Source: Ewingella americana ATCC 33852
GTDB taxonomy: Bacteria > Pseudomonadota > Gammaproteobacteria > Enterobacterales > Enterobacteriaceae
Assembly: GCF_000735345.1 (NCBI RefSeq)
Contig: NZ_JMPJ01000053.1
Location: forward strand, 248,001 to 312,000
Length of the DNA: 64,000 bases
Direction of reading: 5' to 3'
Shown: piece after piece, positions 34,559-44,071 of the stretch
Layout of the letters: each line of letters opens with the position of its first letter
Position numbering within the stretch: position 1 is the first letter of the stretch
Notes under the pieces: model-generated
What the model was told of the DNA's origin: nothing
The model's input: the letters and a program-made list of their open reading frames with translations, nothing else
Database searches by the model: none
Made by a program: the position numbers and the translations under genes

Positions 34559-35519
34559 GGCTCATCTCATCGGCAAGCTGGGCCAGCGTCGGCGCACAGT
34601 CGCCACCCGGCTTAGACACCACGTAGGCCGCCACGCAGTTCGCCAGCATCATGCTCTGCCAGTGGCTTAATCCCAGCGATAACCCCGCCAGCAGCCCGGC
34701 GCAGTGGCTGTCGCCCGCGCCAATGCTGTCCACCACCGTCACTTGGCGCGGCGCGATCCAGCCGTGGTCGCTTTCGCCACCAAAGTAGTAACTCCCCTTC
34801 TCGCCGCAGCGCAGCACCACCAGCTCGTGAGTTTTAGCATGCAGCTGACGGCAGAAATGCTCTTCGTCATCGCGATAGCCGAGCAGGCCCGCTTCGCGCT
34901 GGTTAAGGGTCATGATCACCCCCGGACGCAGCAAACCGTCGATGAATTCTGGCGACATGGTGTCGAGGCGCGGGCCTAAATCCAGCACCACGCGCACCTC
35001 GGCGGGCAGCGCCTGCATCCACTCCACCAGCACCCCACCCTGCTTGGCGCCTAGCTGGTAGCCGGAGAGATAAACCAGCCCGCTGGTCGGCGTGCGGTTC
35101 TCCAGCCACGCGGTCTGCCACTGATTCTCAATGCCGTCGATGGAGATAAAGGTGCGTTCGCCGTCGGGTTCCACCAGCGCCAGACACCAGCCGTTATCCG
35201 CGCCGCCGACCTGCAAGTCAGACTGAATACCGCGCTGGGCCATTTCATCACGCAGGCGTGTTGCCCACATGCCCTCTCCCAGCGGCAGCAGGTTGTGGCT
35301 GTCGATCCCCAATTGTTTCAGGCCAAGCGCGATATTCAGCGCGCAGCCGCCGAGGTGAAATCCTGACACACTGGCGGCAGTGTCGCCACCGCGCTCGGGC
35401 AAGGCGTCGGCGTGTGCCACCATGTCCATCACCGCCGCGCCGACTACCGTTACCGGACACTGCTGATGCCAGTTCCCCTGCATCAGCGTGTGGAGCAGTT
35501 CGCCGTGCTGATTGCTCAT
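34548..35519 (-). CDS. yegV: PfkB-family sugar kinase YegV
   Basis: A 323-residue ribokinase-family kinase matching E. coli YegV. The first PfkB motif lies around GFHLGGCALNIALGLKQLG. The second, DSIGAGDSHCAGLLAG, contains the catalytic Asp and the anion hole. The substrate is presumably a sugar or nucleoside (context: nucleoside transporter and ADP-ribosyl-glycohydrolase in the same operon), not proven. The start overlaps the yegU stop in an ATGA junction, so the two are translationally coupled. Confidence 0.93.
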   Translation of the reverse strand: MSNQHGELLHTLMQGNWHQQCPVTVVGAAVMDMVAHADALPERGGDTAASVSGFHLGGCALNIALGLKQLGIDSHNLLPLGEGMWATRLRDEMAQRGIQSDLQVGGADNGWCLALVEPDGERTFISIDGIENQWQTAWLENRTPTSGLVYLSGYQLGAKQGGVLVEWMQALPAEVRVVLDLGPRLDTMSPEFIDGLLRPGVIMTLNQREAGLLGYRDDEEHFCRQLHAKTHELVVLRCGEKGSYYFGGESDHGWIAPRQVTVVDSIGAGDSHCAGLLAGLSLGLSHWQSMMLANCVAAYVVSKPGGDCAPTLAQLADEMSRED

Positions 35520-36535
35520 GACGCCTCCTCAGCGCGCAGGCGGAAGCGCAGGAAGGCGCTGCTGTAAGTGGTCATGTCCAGCGGGTTAACGCGTTTTAGC
35601 TCGGTAAGGTATTGCGCGTCGAAGGCGTCGATACCCTGCAAGGCCCCGCAGATAGCCGTCGCCATCGCGCCGATGGTGTCGGTGTCGCCGCCTAAGTTGG
35701 CGCACAGCACGGCGCAGCGGTTCGGGCAGCCTTCGGCCAGTTCCACCATGGCGATAGCCGCCGGAACCGACTCAATAGTGCTCACTCCCGCACCCACCAA
35801 TTGGTAAACCTGCTCGGAAGCCTGCTCGCTGCCGGTGGATTTCGCCACCACGTCGAGTGCCAGCTCAATGCGCGCGGCCAAAGAGGCGCTGAAGGTGGTG
35901 CTCTGGCGGGTCTGGGCGTATTTGGCAATGTCCGGCAACGCCAGTTTAATCTCCGCCCAGCTCGCCCCTTCAATCGCTTTGGACACCGCCCAAGCAATCA
36001 CCACGGCACCGGCCACGGCGATATCAGACTTATGCGTCGGGCTGGAAGCCAGCCACACCTGCTGGCAGAAGTGCTCGAGTGGCGCTGAAGGCAGCACGCA
36101 GCCCAGTGGCGACACGCGCATCGCCGCGCCGTTGGTCACGCCGTTGTTCTCCAGCTCACTGATTGCCACGCCCTTCTTCTGCTCGGCCAGGGCCAGCTTG
36201 GAGCTCGGTCCAAGGATGTTTTTATTGAAGGCGTCGAAGCCGTCCACCCAGCGAATGACGTTGCGGGCAATCAGCTCCGGCACCACGTCGCCGTCGGCCT
36301 CAATCAGGGCATCGGCCAAGGCCAGCGCCATCGAGGTGTCGTCAGTAAACTGCGCGGCGGTGAAGTAGCAGGCGGCATTGTTCTCAGCCGGGCCATCAAG
36401 GAAACGGTCAATCCAGCCAAAATGCTTTTTCACCCGTTCACGCGGCCAGAGTTCTGACGGCATACCCAAGGCGTCGCCCAGCATTTGCCCATAGAGCGCG
36501 CCAAGAATGCGGTTTTCGCGGGTTATCTGTTGCAT
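35516..36535 (-). CDS. yegU: ADP-ribosylglycohydrolase family protein YegU
   Basis: A 339-residue protein of the ADP-ribosyl-glycohydrolase (DraG/ARH) family, matching E. coli YegU. The two metal-binding motifs are present: FTDDTSMALALADAL near residue 64 and NLGGDTDTIGAMATAI near 284, which hold the binuclear Mg/Mn site. In this operon it may cleave a nucleoside-like N-glycosidic bond (inference). ATG 36535 follows GGAGATAACAG. It lies 61 bases after yegT and overlaps yegV by 4 bases. Confidence 0.93.
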   Translation of the reverse strand: MQQITRENRILGALYGQMLGDALGMPSELWPRERVKKHFGWIDRFLDGPAENNAACYFTAAQFTDDTSMALALADALIEADGDVVPELIARNVIRWVDGFDAFNKNILGPSSKLALAEQKKGVAISELENNGVTNGAAMRVSPLGCVLPSAPLEHFCQQVWLASSPTHKSDIAVAGAVVIAWAVSKAIEGASWAEIKLALPDIAKYAQTRQSTTFSASLAARIELALDVVAKSTGSEQASEQVYQLVGAGVSTIESVPAAIAMVELAEGCPNRCAVLCANLGGDTDTIGAMATAICGALQGIDAFDAQYLTELKRVNPLDMTTYSSAFLRFRLRAEEAS

Positions 36536-36596
36536 CTGTTATCTCCATAAATAGGCCTGCTGGCGGGCACCACGCCCGCCAGAGAAATCATTAAAA

Positions 36597-37847
36597 TCAA
36601 GAACGTGCCAGTTCTACCGGTTCAATCGTTTTGCTGCGCTCGCGGAAGAACAGCAGGAATAAGAGCATCACCGCGACCACCATCGCCGCGCCAACGCCCC
36701 ACACGGCGAACCAGTCGAAAGTCATGCCGTTGCGCGGGGTAGCCAGTGCGAAAGTGGTCATCGCGCGGCCTCCCAGCCAGTTGCCGATAAAGCTGCCCAA
36801 CCCTTGGCAAATCAGGGTGATCAGCCCCTGTGCCGCGGTGCGCATGTGCGCCGGGGCTTTTTTATCGACATAGATATAGCCGGTGACGAAATAGAAGTCG
36901 TAGCTCACGCCGTGCAGCAGGATGCCGAGGAACAGCATGCTGTAGCCCCACACGTCCTCAGTGCCGCCGTAAATAAAGAAGATGTAGCGGATGGCGGCAG
37001 TGACGAAGCCGAGCATCAGTACCTTCTTGATGCCAAAACGTTTGAGCAGCAGCGGCAAGGCCAGCAGCGCGAAAATCTCCGAAACCTGACCCAGCGTCAT
37101 CCAGCCAGTAGCTTCATTCAGCCCGACCTGCGTCAGATAGCCGTTGGCGAACTGGTAGTAAAACGCCAGCGGCATGCAGAACAGGAAGGAGCAGAGCGCG
37201 AAAATGGCGAAAGAGCGGTCTTTGAGCATCGCCAGCGCATTCAGGCCAAACAGCGCCTTAATATCCACCGGGCCGCTGCCCTTGGCCGGGGTATTTGGCA
37301 GCCAGAAGCTATAAAGACCCAGCGCGAAGGAGGCCGCGGCGGTCAGCCACAGTGGCAGGTTGGTGTCAGAGATGTTGCCCATGCCGAGCATTGGCGGCAG
37401 GACAAACCCGATGAACAGGCCGGAGGCGATCCAGCCCAGCGTGCCCAACACGCGAATGCGCGGGAAGTCTTTTTCAGGGTCGCCAATGTTGGCGAACGCG
37501 ATGCTGTTGGTCAGCGCCACGGTAGGCATGTAGGTGATGGCATAAACCACCAGCAGCGGGAAGAAGGAGGAGAATTGGGTCTGCACCGCGATGAAACACA
37601 TCAACACGCCGCCCCCCAATAAGAGCCAAGCGAGAACCTTTTGCGCGGCGAAGTAACGGTCAGCGATAACCCCTACCAAGACCGGCGAAAGAATTGCGGC
37701 GATGGCCGTGCTGCTATAAGACCAAGCGATTTCAGACGGGCTAAAGCCCAGTTTATTGAGGTATTGCCAGAGAGGCACGAACCACGCCCCCCAGATAAAC
37801 CATTCAATAAACATCATGACGGACAGCTTCAGATGGGTACGTTTCAT
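36597..37847 (-). CDS. yegT: Nucleoside transporter YegT (MFS, nucleoside:H+ symporter)
   Basis: A 416-residue major-facilitator protein of the nucleoside:H+ symporter family (NupG, XapB, YegT). It has about twelve hydrophobic helices. The N-terminus LKLSVMMFIEWFIWGAWFVP is characteristic of the family. ATG 37847, with AAGGAT 7 bases upstream, matches E. coli; the start at 37889 is not supported. It is the first gene of the yegTUV operon, divergent from phoP. Confidence 0.93.
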   Translation of the reverse strand: MKRTHLKLSVMMFIEWFIWGAWFVPLWQYLNKLGFSPSEIAWSYSSTAIAAILSPVLVGVIADRYFAAQKVLAWLLLGGGVLMCFIAVQTQFSSFFPLLVVYAITYMPTVALTNSIAFANIGDPEKDFPRIRVLGTLGWIASGLFIGFVLPPMLGMGNISDTNLPLWLTAAASFALGLYSFWLPNTPAKGSGPVDIKALFGLNALAMLKDRSFAIFALCSFLFCMPLAFYYQFANGYLTQVGLNEATGWMTLGQVSEIFALLALPLLLKRFGIKKVLMLGFVTAAIRYIFFIYGGTEDVWGYSMLFLGILLHGVSYDFYFVTGYIYVDKKAPAHMRTAAQGLITLICQGLGSFIGNWLGGRAMTTFALATPRNGMTFDWFAVWGVGAAMVVAVMLLFLLFFRERSKTIEPVELARS

Positions 37848-37924
37848 TATTATATCCTTGCTGAATGAGACACCTTTAGCACGAATCACAAGCTCGGCCG
37901 CAGGCAGATAAAGGCATCCATCAG

Positions 37925-37957
37925 ATACCTTTATAATACCTTAATAATACATTTAAA
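37925..37957. repeat. Three tandem 11-bp repeats upstream of yegT
   Basis: ATACCTTTATA, ATACCTTAATA and ATACATTTAAA follow one another with no gap. An 11-base period, close to one helical turn, is typical of tandem sites for OmpR/PhoB-type regulators. The binding protein is unknown, and YegW itself would be expected to prefer inverted repeats. Confidence 0.6.
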
Positions 37958-38004
37958 ATCTTACCGCGATCTTTCTCACATTTCCTGTCATCGCCCCTGA
38001 GCGA

Positions 38005-38032
38005 CGTTTATAATTGGTTTAGCTTTCATTTA
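38005..38032. promoter_or_regulatory. PhoP-box-like repeats upstream of phoP
   Basis: GTTTA at 38006, GTTTA at 38017 and ATTTA at 38028 are spaced exactly 11 bases apart. CGTTTA-N5-GGTTTA fits the PhoP box (T)GTTTA-N5-(T)GTTTA apart from the first base of each half. This suggests autoregulation. I could not find a convincing -10 at the usual 12-base distance. Confidence 0.6.
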
Positions 38033-38222
38033 AGTTGCCTTCCGTCGTGTTTATCTGGCGTTGAAGCAATTGTTTCTGAATAGGCTAGAGTTGTGTCACG
38101 ATTTATCCTCGATATTTCAGCCAAATGGGCGTAACGCCGCAGCTTACTCCCGCTGAAATCCTCGAGATCTCCATGCAAAAATTGGCCGGGGTTCGTTACG
38201 CCCTGCATTAAAAGGAGTTGTT

Positions 38223-38897
38223 ATGCGAATTCTGGTTGTCGAAGACAATGCGCTGCTGCGCCATCACCTCTCGGTTCAAATGCGTGAAATGGGGCATCAG
38301 GTCGATGCTGCCGAAGACGCCAAAGAAGCCGACTACTTTTTGCAGGAACACGCGCCGGACATCGCCATCGTTGACCTCGGCCTGCCGGGCGAAGATGGCC
38401 TGAGCTTGATCCAACGCTGGCGTAGCCATCAGGCAAAATTGCCGATTCTGGTGCTGACCGCCCGCGAAAGCTGGCAGGACAAAGTGGCGGTGCTGGAAGC
38501 CGGTGCCGACGACTACGTCACCAAACCTTTCCATCTGGAAGAGGTGATCGCCCGCATGCAGGCCCTGATGCGCCGTAATAGCGGGCTGGCATCGCAGGTT
38601 ATCACCCTCGCGCCCTTCCAGATTGACCTGTCGCGCCGCGAACTCACCGTCAGCGACCAGCCGGTGAAGCTCACCGCCTTTGAATACACCATCATTGAAA
38701 CCCTGATCCGCAACGCCGGTAAAGTGGTCAGCAAAGATTCCTTGATGCTGCAATTGTACCCTGATGCCGAGCTGCGCGAGAGCCACACCGTTGACGTATT
38801 GATGGGCCGTTTACGCAAAAAGCTTCAGGCTGAATACCCAACCGACGTGATAACCACCGTGCGCGGTCAGGGTTATCGTTTCGACATTCGTCCATAA
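38223..38897 (+). CDS. phoP: Response regulator PhoP
   Basis: PhoP is the transcription factor of the PhoPQ system that answers low Mg(II), acid pH and cationic peptides. It has 224 residues (E. coli 223). The receiver domain (1-120) has the acidic pair in VVEDN, the phosphorylated Asp51 in IVDLGLPG and Lys102 in TKPFHLEE. The OmpR-type winged helix (about 128-222) carries [17 protein letters not shown] as recognition helix. AAAAGGAG lies 6 bases before ATG 38223. phoQ follows after 19 bases. Confidence 0.98.
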   Translation: MRILVVEDNALLRHHLSVQMREMGHQVDAAEDAKEADYFLQEHAPDIAIVDLGLPGEDGLSLIQRWRSHQAKLPILVLTARESWQDKVAVLEAGADDYVTKPFHLEEVIARMQALMRRNSGLASQVITLAPFQIDLSRRELTVSDQPVKLTAFEYTIIETLIRNAGKVVSKDSLMLQLYPDAELRESHTVDVLMGRLRKKLQAEYPTDVITTVRGQGYRFDIRP

Positions 38898-38916
38898 CGT
38901 CTTCGAGCACCTATTT

Positions 38917-40371
38917 ATGAGATTTCGCAAAGGAAAGCCCTTCTCACTGCGCTCGCGTTTTATGGTCGCCACGGCTGGCGTGGTGTTGGCGCTGTCACTG
39001 GCTTACGGGCTGGTGGCGGTGGTCGGCTACATGGTCAGCTTCGACAAAACGGCTTACCGCCTGCTGCGCGGTGAAAGCAATCTGTTCTTCAGCCTCGCCC
39101 AGTGGCGCGATAACCAGCTGACGATCAATGTGCCGCCAGATTTAGATCTCAACTCGCCAACTCTGGTCTTTATTTATGACGACAAAGGCCATCTGCTGTG
39201 GGCCCAGCGCCGCGTGCCTGAGCTGGAGTCGCACATCGACAAAGAGTGGATGAACAAGCCGGGCTTTTATGAAATCGACACTGACACCCAAGTCAGTAGT
39301 GAGGTGATCGGTGATAATCAGCAAGCTAAAGATAAGCTGAAAAATTATGACGATACCGACGCCAGCGCCCTGACCCACTCCATCGCGGTGAACACCTACT
39401 CGGCCACCTCGCGGCTGCCCGCGCTGAATATCGTGGTGGTGGATACCATTCCGCAAGAGCTGCAGCGTTCCGACTTGGTGTGGGAGTGGTTCAGCTATGT
39501 GCTGATCGCCAACTTGCTGCTGGTTATCCCGCTGCTGTGGCTGGCGGCCTACTGGAGCCTGCGGCCGATTAAGGCTTTGATAAGACAAGTGGCCGAGCTG
39601 GAAACCCACGAGCGCGAAGCCTTGGACGAAAACCCGCCGAGCGAGCTGAAAGGCTTGGTGCGTAATCTCAACACCCTGCTGCACGGCGAGCGCGAACGCT
39701 ATGACCGTTATCGCACCACGCTGGCGGATTTGACTCACAGCCTGAAGACGCCGCTGGCTGTGTTGCAGTCCACCCTGCGCTCGCTGCGCAACGGCAAGCA
39801 GATGACCATCGAACAGGCAGAACCCGTGATGTTGGAGCAAATTAGCCGCATTTCGCAGCAAATTGGCTACTACTTGCATCGCGCCACTTTGCGCTCAGAA
39901 CATAATATTTTGGTGCGTGAAGTGCATTCGGTGCCCGGCCTGCTCGACAGCTTGTGCTCCGCGCTGAACAAGGTGTATCAGCGCAAAGGCGTGGTGCTGA
40001 CGCTGGATATCTCGCCAGAAATCACCTTTATTGGTGAAAAGAATGACTTTATCGAAGTAATGGGCAATGTCATCGATAACGCCTGTAAATACTGTCTGGA
40101 GTTTGTCGAGATCAGCGCGGTGTATGCCGAGAAGCAGCTGGTGATCCTGATTGAAGATGACGGCCCCGGCATTCCCGAAAGCAAACGCGAAGTGATTTTC
40201 CAGCGCGGCCAGCGTGCCGACACCCTGCGCCCCGGCCAAGGTTTAGGCTTATCCCTCGCCAGTGAAATCATCGAGCAGTATGACGGCCAAATCATTATTG
40301 ACGACAGTCCGCTCGGCGGTGCCAGCATGCGGGTTTGCTTCGGCCAGCAGCACGACGTGGACATCGATTAA
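38917..40371 (+). CDS. phoQ: Sensor kinase PhoQ
   Basis: PhoQ is the inner-membrane sensor that phosphorylates PhoP. It has 484 residues (E. coli 486). Membrane helices lie at about 17-38 and 194-214 and enclose the periplasmic sensor. HAMP follows, then His274 in [13 protein letters not shown] and the ATPase boxes [17 protein letters not shown] and [10 protein letters not shown]. The metal-sensing acidic patch reads YDDTDAS at 144-150, less acidic than E. coli EDDDDAE, so its divalent-cation response may differ (inference). MgrB, its inhibitor, is encoded about 20 kb away. Confidence 0.97.
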   Translation: MRFRKGKPFSLRSRFMVATAGVVLALSLAYGLVAVVGYMVSFDKTAYRLLRGESNLFFSLAQWRDNQLTINVPPDLDLNSPTLVFIYDDKGHLLWAQRRVPELESHIDKEWMNKPGFYEIDTDTQVSSEVIGDNQQAKDKLKNYDDTDASALTHSIAVNTYSATSRLPALNIVVVDTIPQELQRSDLVWEWFSYVLIANLLLVIPLLWLAAYWSLRPIKALIRQVAELETHEREALDENPPSELKGLVRNLNTLLHGERERYDRYRTTLADLTHSLKTPLAVLQSTLRSLRNGKQMTIEQAEPVMLEQISRISQQIGYYLHRATLRSEHNILVREVHSVPGLLDSLCSALNKVYQRKGVVLTLDISPEITFIGEKNDFIEVMGNVIDNACKYCLEFVEISAVYAEKQLVILIEDDGPGIPESKREVIFQRGQRADTLRPGQGLGLSLASEIIEQYDGQIIIDDSPLGGASMRVCFGQQHDVDID

Positions 40372-40499
40372 GCTTTCCCCGGCAATTCGTCCGAGTTGCC
40401 GGCTATTAATGAAATTTGCAGGCGATTGCCCAATGCAGCCGCCTCGCCTTCCGTTATAATCCTTCTCAGTGACTCTCATTTACGCCATGGAAAATATTT

Positions 40500-41621
40500 A
40501 TGGATTATCAACTCGACTTGGACTGGAATGACTTTTTGCAGCGTTATTGGCAAAAACGTCCGGTTGTTCTTAAACGTGGCTTCAAAAACTTCATCGACCC
40601 TATCTCCCCGGACGAACTGGCCGGGCTGGCGATGGAGAACGAAGTCGACAGCCGTCTGGTCAGTCATGAAGACGGTCGCTGGCAGGTCAGCCACGGTCCC
40701 TTCGAAAGCTATGATCACCTGGGTGAAAATAACTGGTCGATTCTGGTTCAGGCGGTTGATCACTGGCATGAGCCCTCTTCCCACCTGATGCGTCCTTTCC
40801 GCCATATTCCTGATTGGCGCATGGATGACCTAATGATCTCCTACTCTGTGCCGGGCGGCGGCGTTGGCCCGCATCTGGACCAGTATGACGTGTTTATCAT
40901 TCAGGGTACCGGCCGCCGTCGCTGGCGCGTTGGGGAAAAAATCCCCATGAAACAGCACTGCCCGCACCCGGACTTGCTTCAGGTTGAGCCGTTCGAAGCC
41001 ATTATTGATGAAGAGCTGGAGCCGGGCGATATCGTCTATATTCCGCCGGGCTTCCCGCACGAAGGCTACTCGCTGGAACACGCGCTGAACTACTCAGTCG
41101 GTTTCCGCGCGCCGAACGCCCGCGAGATGCTGAGCGGCTTTGCCGACTATGTGCTCTCCCGCGAGCTAGGCAGCAAGCGTTATGGCGATCCTGAGCTGGT
41201 TGAGCGCGAGCACCCGGCGCAAATCCTGCCAAACGAGCTGGACGGCCTGCGTAACATGATGCTGGAGCTGGCGGGTGACCCCGAGCACTTCAACAGTTGG
41301 TTCGGTGAGTTTATCTCCCAGTCGCGCCACGAGTTGGATTTGGCACCGCCGGAGCCGCCTTATCAGGCCGGTGAGATCTATGAACTGCTGGAATCTGGCG
41401 AAACCTTGCAGCGCCTCGGCGGCCTGCGCGTGCTGCGCATCGGCGATGTGTGCTACGTCAACGGTGAAGCCATCACCACCGAGCAGGTTGAGGCCGTGGA
41501 CGCCCTGACGCGCCACCTGACGGTCACCCGCGAGATGCTGGGCGACGCGCTGGATGACCCGTCATTCCTCGCGCTTATCTCCGCGCTGGTGAACAGCGGC
41601 TACTGGTACTTCAATGATTAA
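40500..41621 (+). CDS. roxA: Ribosomal protein L16 arginine hydroxylase RoxA
   Basis: RoxA (YcfD) is a JmjC-type Fe(II)/2-oxoglutarate oxygenase that hydroxylates Arg81 of ribosomal protein L16. It has 373 residues, the usual size. The iron ligands are His125 and Asp127 in GPHLDQYD and His187 in GFPHEGY. ATG 40500 follows GGAAAATATTT. It lies downstream of phoQ, as in E. coli, 128 bases away. It ends at a bidirectional terminator facing pepT. Confidence 0.96.
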   Translation: MDYQLDLDWNDFLQRYWQKRPVVLKRGFKNFIDPISPDELAGLAMENEVDSRLVSHEDGRWQVSHGPFESYDHLGENNWSILVQAVDHWHEPSSHLMRPFRHIPDWRMDDLMISYSVPGGGVGPHLDQYDVFIIQGTGRRRWRVGEKIPMKQHCPHPDLLQVEPFEAIIDEELEPGDIVYIPPGFPHEGYSLEHALNYSVGFRAPNAREMLSGFADYVLSRELGSKRYGDPELVEREHPAQILPNELDGLRNMMLELAGDPEHFNSWFGEFISQSRHELDLAPPEPPYQAGEIYELLESGETLQRLGGLRVLRIGDVCYVNGEAITTEQVEAVDALTRHLTVTREMLGDALDDPSFLALISALVNSGYWYFND

Positions 41622-41641
41622 TCGCTGAAATAAGCGGCATA

Positions 41642-41677
41642 AAAAAGGGTGCGTATCCTCAGGATCGCACCCTTTTT
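41642..41677. terminator. Bidirectional terminator between roxA and pepT
   Basis: AAAAAGGGTGCG and CGCACCCTTTTT pair, with an inner ATCC-TCA-GGAT stem. It is strong in both directions between convergent genes. Confidence 0.94.
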
Positions 41678-41702
41678 GTTTTCACTTCGCTAAACAGCAG
41701 AG

Positions 41703-42935
41703 TTATTTTTTGGCGTTGCTGGCCGTCAGTTCGGCAATGCGCATCACCACGCTAACCGCCTTCTCCATCCCCTCCAGCGTCACAAACTCATGCTTGCCGT
41801 GGAAGTTGTAGCCGCCGGTGAAAATGTTCGGGCAAGGCAGGCCGCGGAAAGAGAGCTGCGCGCCGTCGGTGCCGCCGCGAATGGGCTTCATCAGCGGCTC
41901 GATTTCGCAATCAATCATCGCCTGTTTGGCAATTTCAATGATGTGCGGATGCTGCGCCACTTTGTCGCGCATATTGTAGTAATGGTCATCAAGGGTCACT
42001 TCGATATAGCAGTCGCGGTGCAGCCCTTCGCCCACCAGATGCGCGATATCGATGATTTTCTGTTTGCGCGCTTCAAAGTTCGCCTGATCGAAATCGCGAA
42101 TAATGTAGTGCATCTCGGCGCGTTCGACCGAGCCTTTCATCGACGTCAGGTGGTAGAAACCTTCATAACCTTCGGTTTTTTCAGGCGTTTCATCGGCGGG
42201 TAACTCGGCATGAATTCTCACCGCCAGCGACAGCGCGTTGACCATCACTCCCTTGGCGCTGCCGGGATGGACATTGTTACCGACAATTTTAATGGTCGCT
42301 GAAGCCGCGTTGAAATTCTCAAACTCCAGCTCCCCGACGCCACCACCGTCCACGGTGTAAGCCCACTCGGCGGCAAAAGCCGGCACGTCGAAGGACTGCG
42401 CGCCTTTGCCAATCTCTTCGTCTGGAGTGAAAGCAATACGCAGCGGGCCGTGCGGGATTTCGCTATTTTTCAGCCGCGCCATTGCGGTGACGATGGTGGC
42501 GATGCCCGCTTTGTCATCCGAGCCGAGCAGCGTTTTGCCGTCGGTGGTGATCAGCGTCTGCCCCAGCAGCTGGTGCAGCACCGGGAACATCACCGGCGAC
42601 AGCACTTCGTCGCCGTTGCCCAGCGCGATATCTCCGCCGCGATAATTTTCAACAATTTGAGGATTGACGTGCTTCGCCGTGAAGTCCGGCGCCGTGTCTA
42701 AATGAGAGATGAAACCAATGGTCGGCACCGGCCAGTCAACATTGGCGGGCAAGGTTGCCATCACGCAGCCTTTGTCACTGAGCGTGACCTGATCCAGGCC
42801 GAGTGCAATCAATTCTTTCTGAAGTTCACGAGCCAGCTTCAGCTGCCCTTCCGTGCTCGGCGTGTGTCGGACGTTGACCTTCGATTGGGTATCAAACGAA
42901 ACGTAGTGTAAGAAACGATCAAGCAACTTATCCAT
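41703..42935 (-). CDS. pepT: Peptidase T
   Basis: PepT is a cytoplasmic zinc aminopeptidase that removes the N-terminal residue of tripeptides; in E. coli it is induced under anaerobiosis by FNR. It has 410 residues (E. coli 408). Zinc and catalytic residues lie in [22 protein letters not shown] and [10 protein letters not shown], and later in [11 protein letters not shown] and NFHGKHEFV. The potABCD genes found upstream of pepT in E. coli are missing here. Start ATG 42935. Confidence 0.97.
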   Translation of the reverse strand: MDKLLDRFLHYVSFDTQSKVNVRHTPSTEGQLKLARELQKELIALGLDQVTLSDKGCVMATLPANVDWPVPTIGFISHLDTAPDFTAKHVNPQIVENYRGGDIALGNGDEVLSPVMFPVLHQLLGQTLITTDGKTLLGSDDKAGIATIVTAMARLKNSEIPHGPLRIAFTPDEEIGKGAQSFDVPAFAAEWAYTVDGGGVGELEFENFNAASATIKIVGNNVHPGSAKGVMVNALSLAVRIHAELPADETPEKTEGYEGFYHLTSMKGSVERAEMHYIIRDFDQANFEARKQKIIDIAHLVGEGLHRDCYIEVTLDDHYYNMRDKVAQHPHIIEIAKQAMIDCEIEPLMKPIRGGTDGAQLSFRGLPCPNIFTGGYNFHGKHEFVTLEGMEKAVSVVMRIAELTASNAKK

Positions 42936-43073
42936 ATTAGGTATCCTCTAGCGACCGAGTTTTATTATGCGCAGCATGAATACCTCGGATATTGCGTCAG
43001 GTCAGTTTTCACCGAGTTTAGCCAATGAAGTGTTCTGCTCAGACGCAATTTTAGCAAAATGGAATGACGGCTG

Positions 43074-43098
43074 AAAAAAAGCCCGGCTAGCGCCAGGC
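43074..43098 (-). terminator. cobB terminator overlapping its stop codon
   Basis: On the minus strand GCCTGGC-GCTA-GCCGGGC is followed by seven T. The cobB stop TAG overlaps the loop, so the last codons form part of the terminator stem. Confidence 0.85.
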
Positions 43099-43917
43099 GT
43101 TTTCTTGTTTGGTCAGGAAAGCGTGAATAAATTCCGGCACCACCTGACTGGCAAGGCCATACTTGCGTTCATCAAACTGGCTCTCCACCTGACTCGGCTC
43201 GAGATTCAGCTCAATGGTGTAAGCCCCGCCCATCTTGGCTTCGTGGACAAATCCCGCCGCCGGATAGACATGGCCCGAAGTGCCAATCGCGATAAAGAAA
43301 TCCGCTTTCGCCAGCGCTTGATAAATCTCATCCATGCCAATGGGCATTTCGCCGAACCACACCACGTGCGGGCGCAGCGGCGCGGGGAACTGGCAACAGT
43401 GGCATTTGTCATCCACCGACAGGTCGCCCGGCCAGTCGAACACTTGCCCGGACTGGGTGCAGCGCACTTTGAGTAATTCACCGTGCATATGCATTACGCG
43501 CTTGTTACCGGCCCGCTCGTGCAGGTTATCGATATTCTGCGTTACCAGCATAAAGTTATCGCCCAGCGCGTCTTCGAGGGTGGCTAAAGCGTGGTGCGCC
43601 GCATTGGGTTCAATCTCAGCGTTTTGCAGCTGCTGGCGGCGAGCGTTGTAGAACGCCTGCACCAGCTGAGGGTCATTGCGATAGCCTTCCGGCGTCGCCA
43701 CGTCCTCGACCTTGTGCTCTTCCCACAGGCCGTCGGCGGCGCGAAAAGTACGGATGCCAGACTCAGCGGAGATGCCCGCCCCGGTCAGCACCACAACAAA
43801 AGGCCGCTTCAGCGATGCAGCGGCCATATTGTCTCGATGGAAAATATTTGAGCGAAAACGTTGGTGCCGTATGCGCTTGTTTTTGCGAAATCGACACAGA
43901 CGATGGCGTGTGCGCAT
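43087..43917 (-). CDS. cobB: NAD-dependent protein deacylase CobB (sirtuin)
   Basis: CobB removes acetyl and succinyl groups from lysines, for example activating acetyl-CoA synthetase, at the expense of NAD. From ATG 43917, with AGGAG 6 bases upstream, it has 276 residues. This is the long form, with a basic N-terminal extension ([19 protein letters not shown]) like E. coli CobB. Sirtuin motifs [26 protein letters not shown] and the catalytic His in HMHGELL are present. The gene follows lolE directly; the nagK gene found between them in E. coli is absent. Confidence 0.96.
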   Translation of the reverse strand: MRTRHRLCRFRKNKRIRHQRFRSNIFHRDNMAAASLKRPFVVVLTGAGISAESGIRTFRAADGLWEEHKVEDVATPEGYRNDPQLVQAFYNARRQQLQNAEIEPNAAHHALATLEDALGDNFMLVTQNIDNLHERAGNKRVMHMHGELLKVRCTQSGQVFDWPGDLSVDDKCHCCQFPAPLRPHVVWFGEMPIGMDEIYQALAKADFFIAIGTSGHVYPAAGFVHEAKMGGAYTIELNLEPSQVESQFDERKYGLASQVVPEFIHAFLTKQENAWR

Positions 43918-44071
43918 ATGTGCTCCTGCTCTTGGAAACCTTTTTAACACCCATAATAGGCGTTATTGTCGCAGTCAGTTTGGACATGGACAGCGCGGAA
44001 AAACCGCAGCGTACGTCTGGTACGTGAGGATTTTGAGCACTGCCCTCGTTCAAACTGGCAAGTAAAATAGC

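Larger units (their letters stand above)
37848..38222. other. Regulatory region between divergent yegT and phoP
   Basis: No gene is present. It holds three tandem 11-bp repeats (37925-37957) near yegT and PhoP-box-like GTTTA repeats (38005-38032) toward phoP, listed separately. Confidence 0.7.

Noticed and set aside
36804-37622. 272-codon open frame antisense to yegT
   Set aside because: A shadow of a hydrophobic transporter gene, giving a Gln/Arg/His-rich product typical of antisense reading of membrane proteins.
43951-44071. Remnant of nagK
   Set aside because: I translated the interval in mind on both strands and saw no ROK-family motif.
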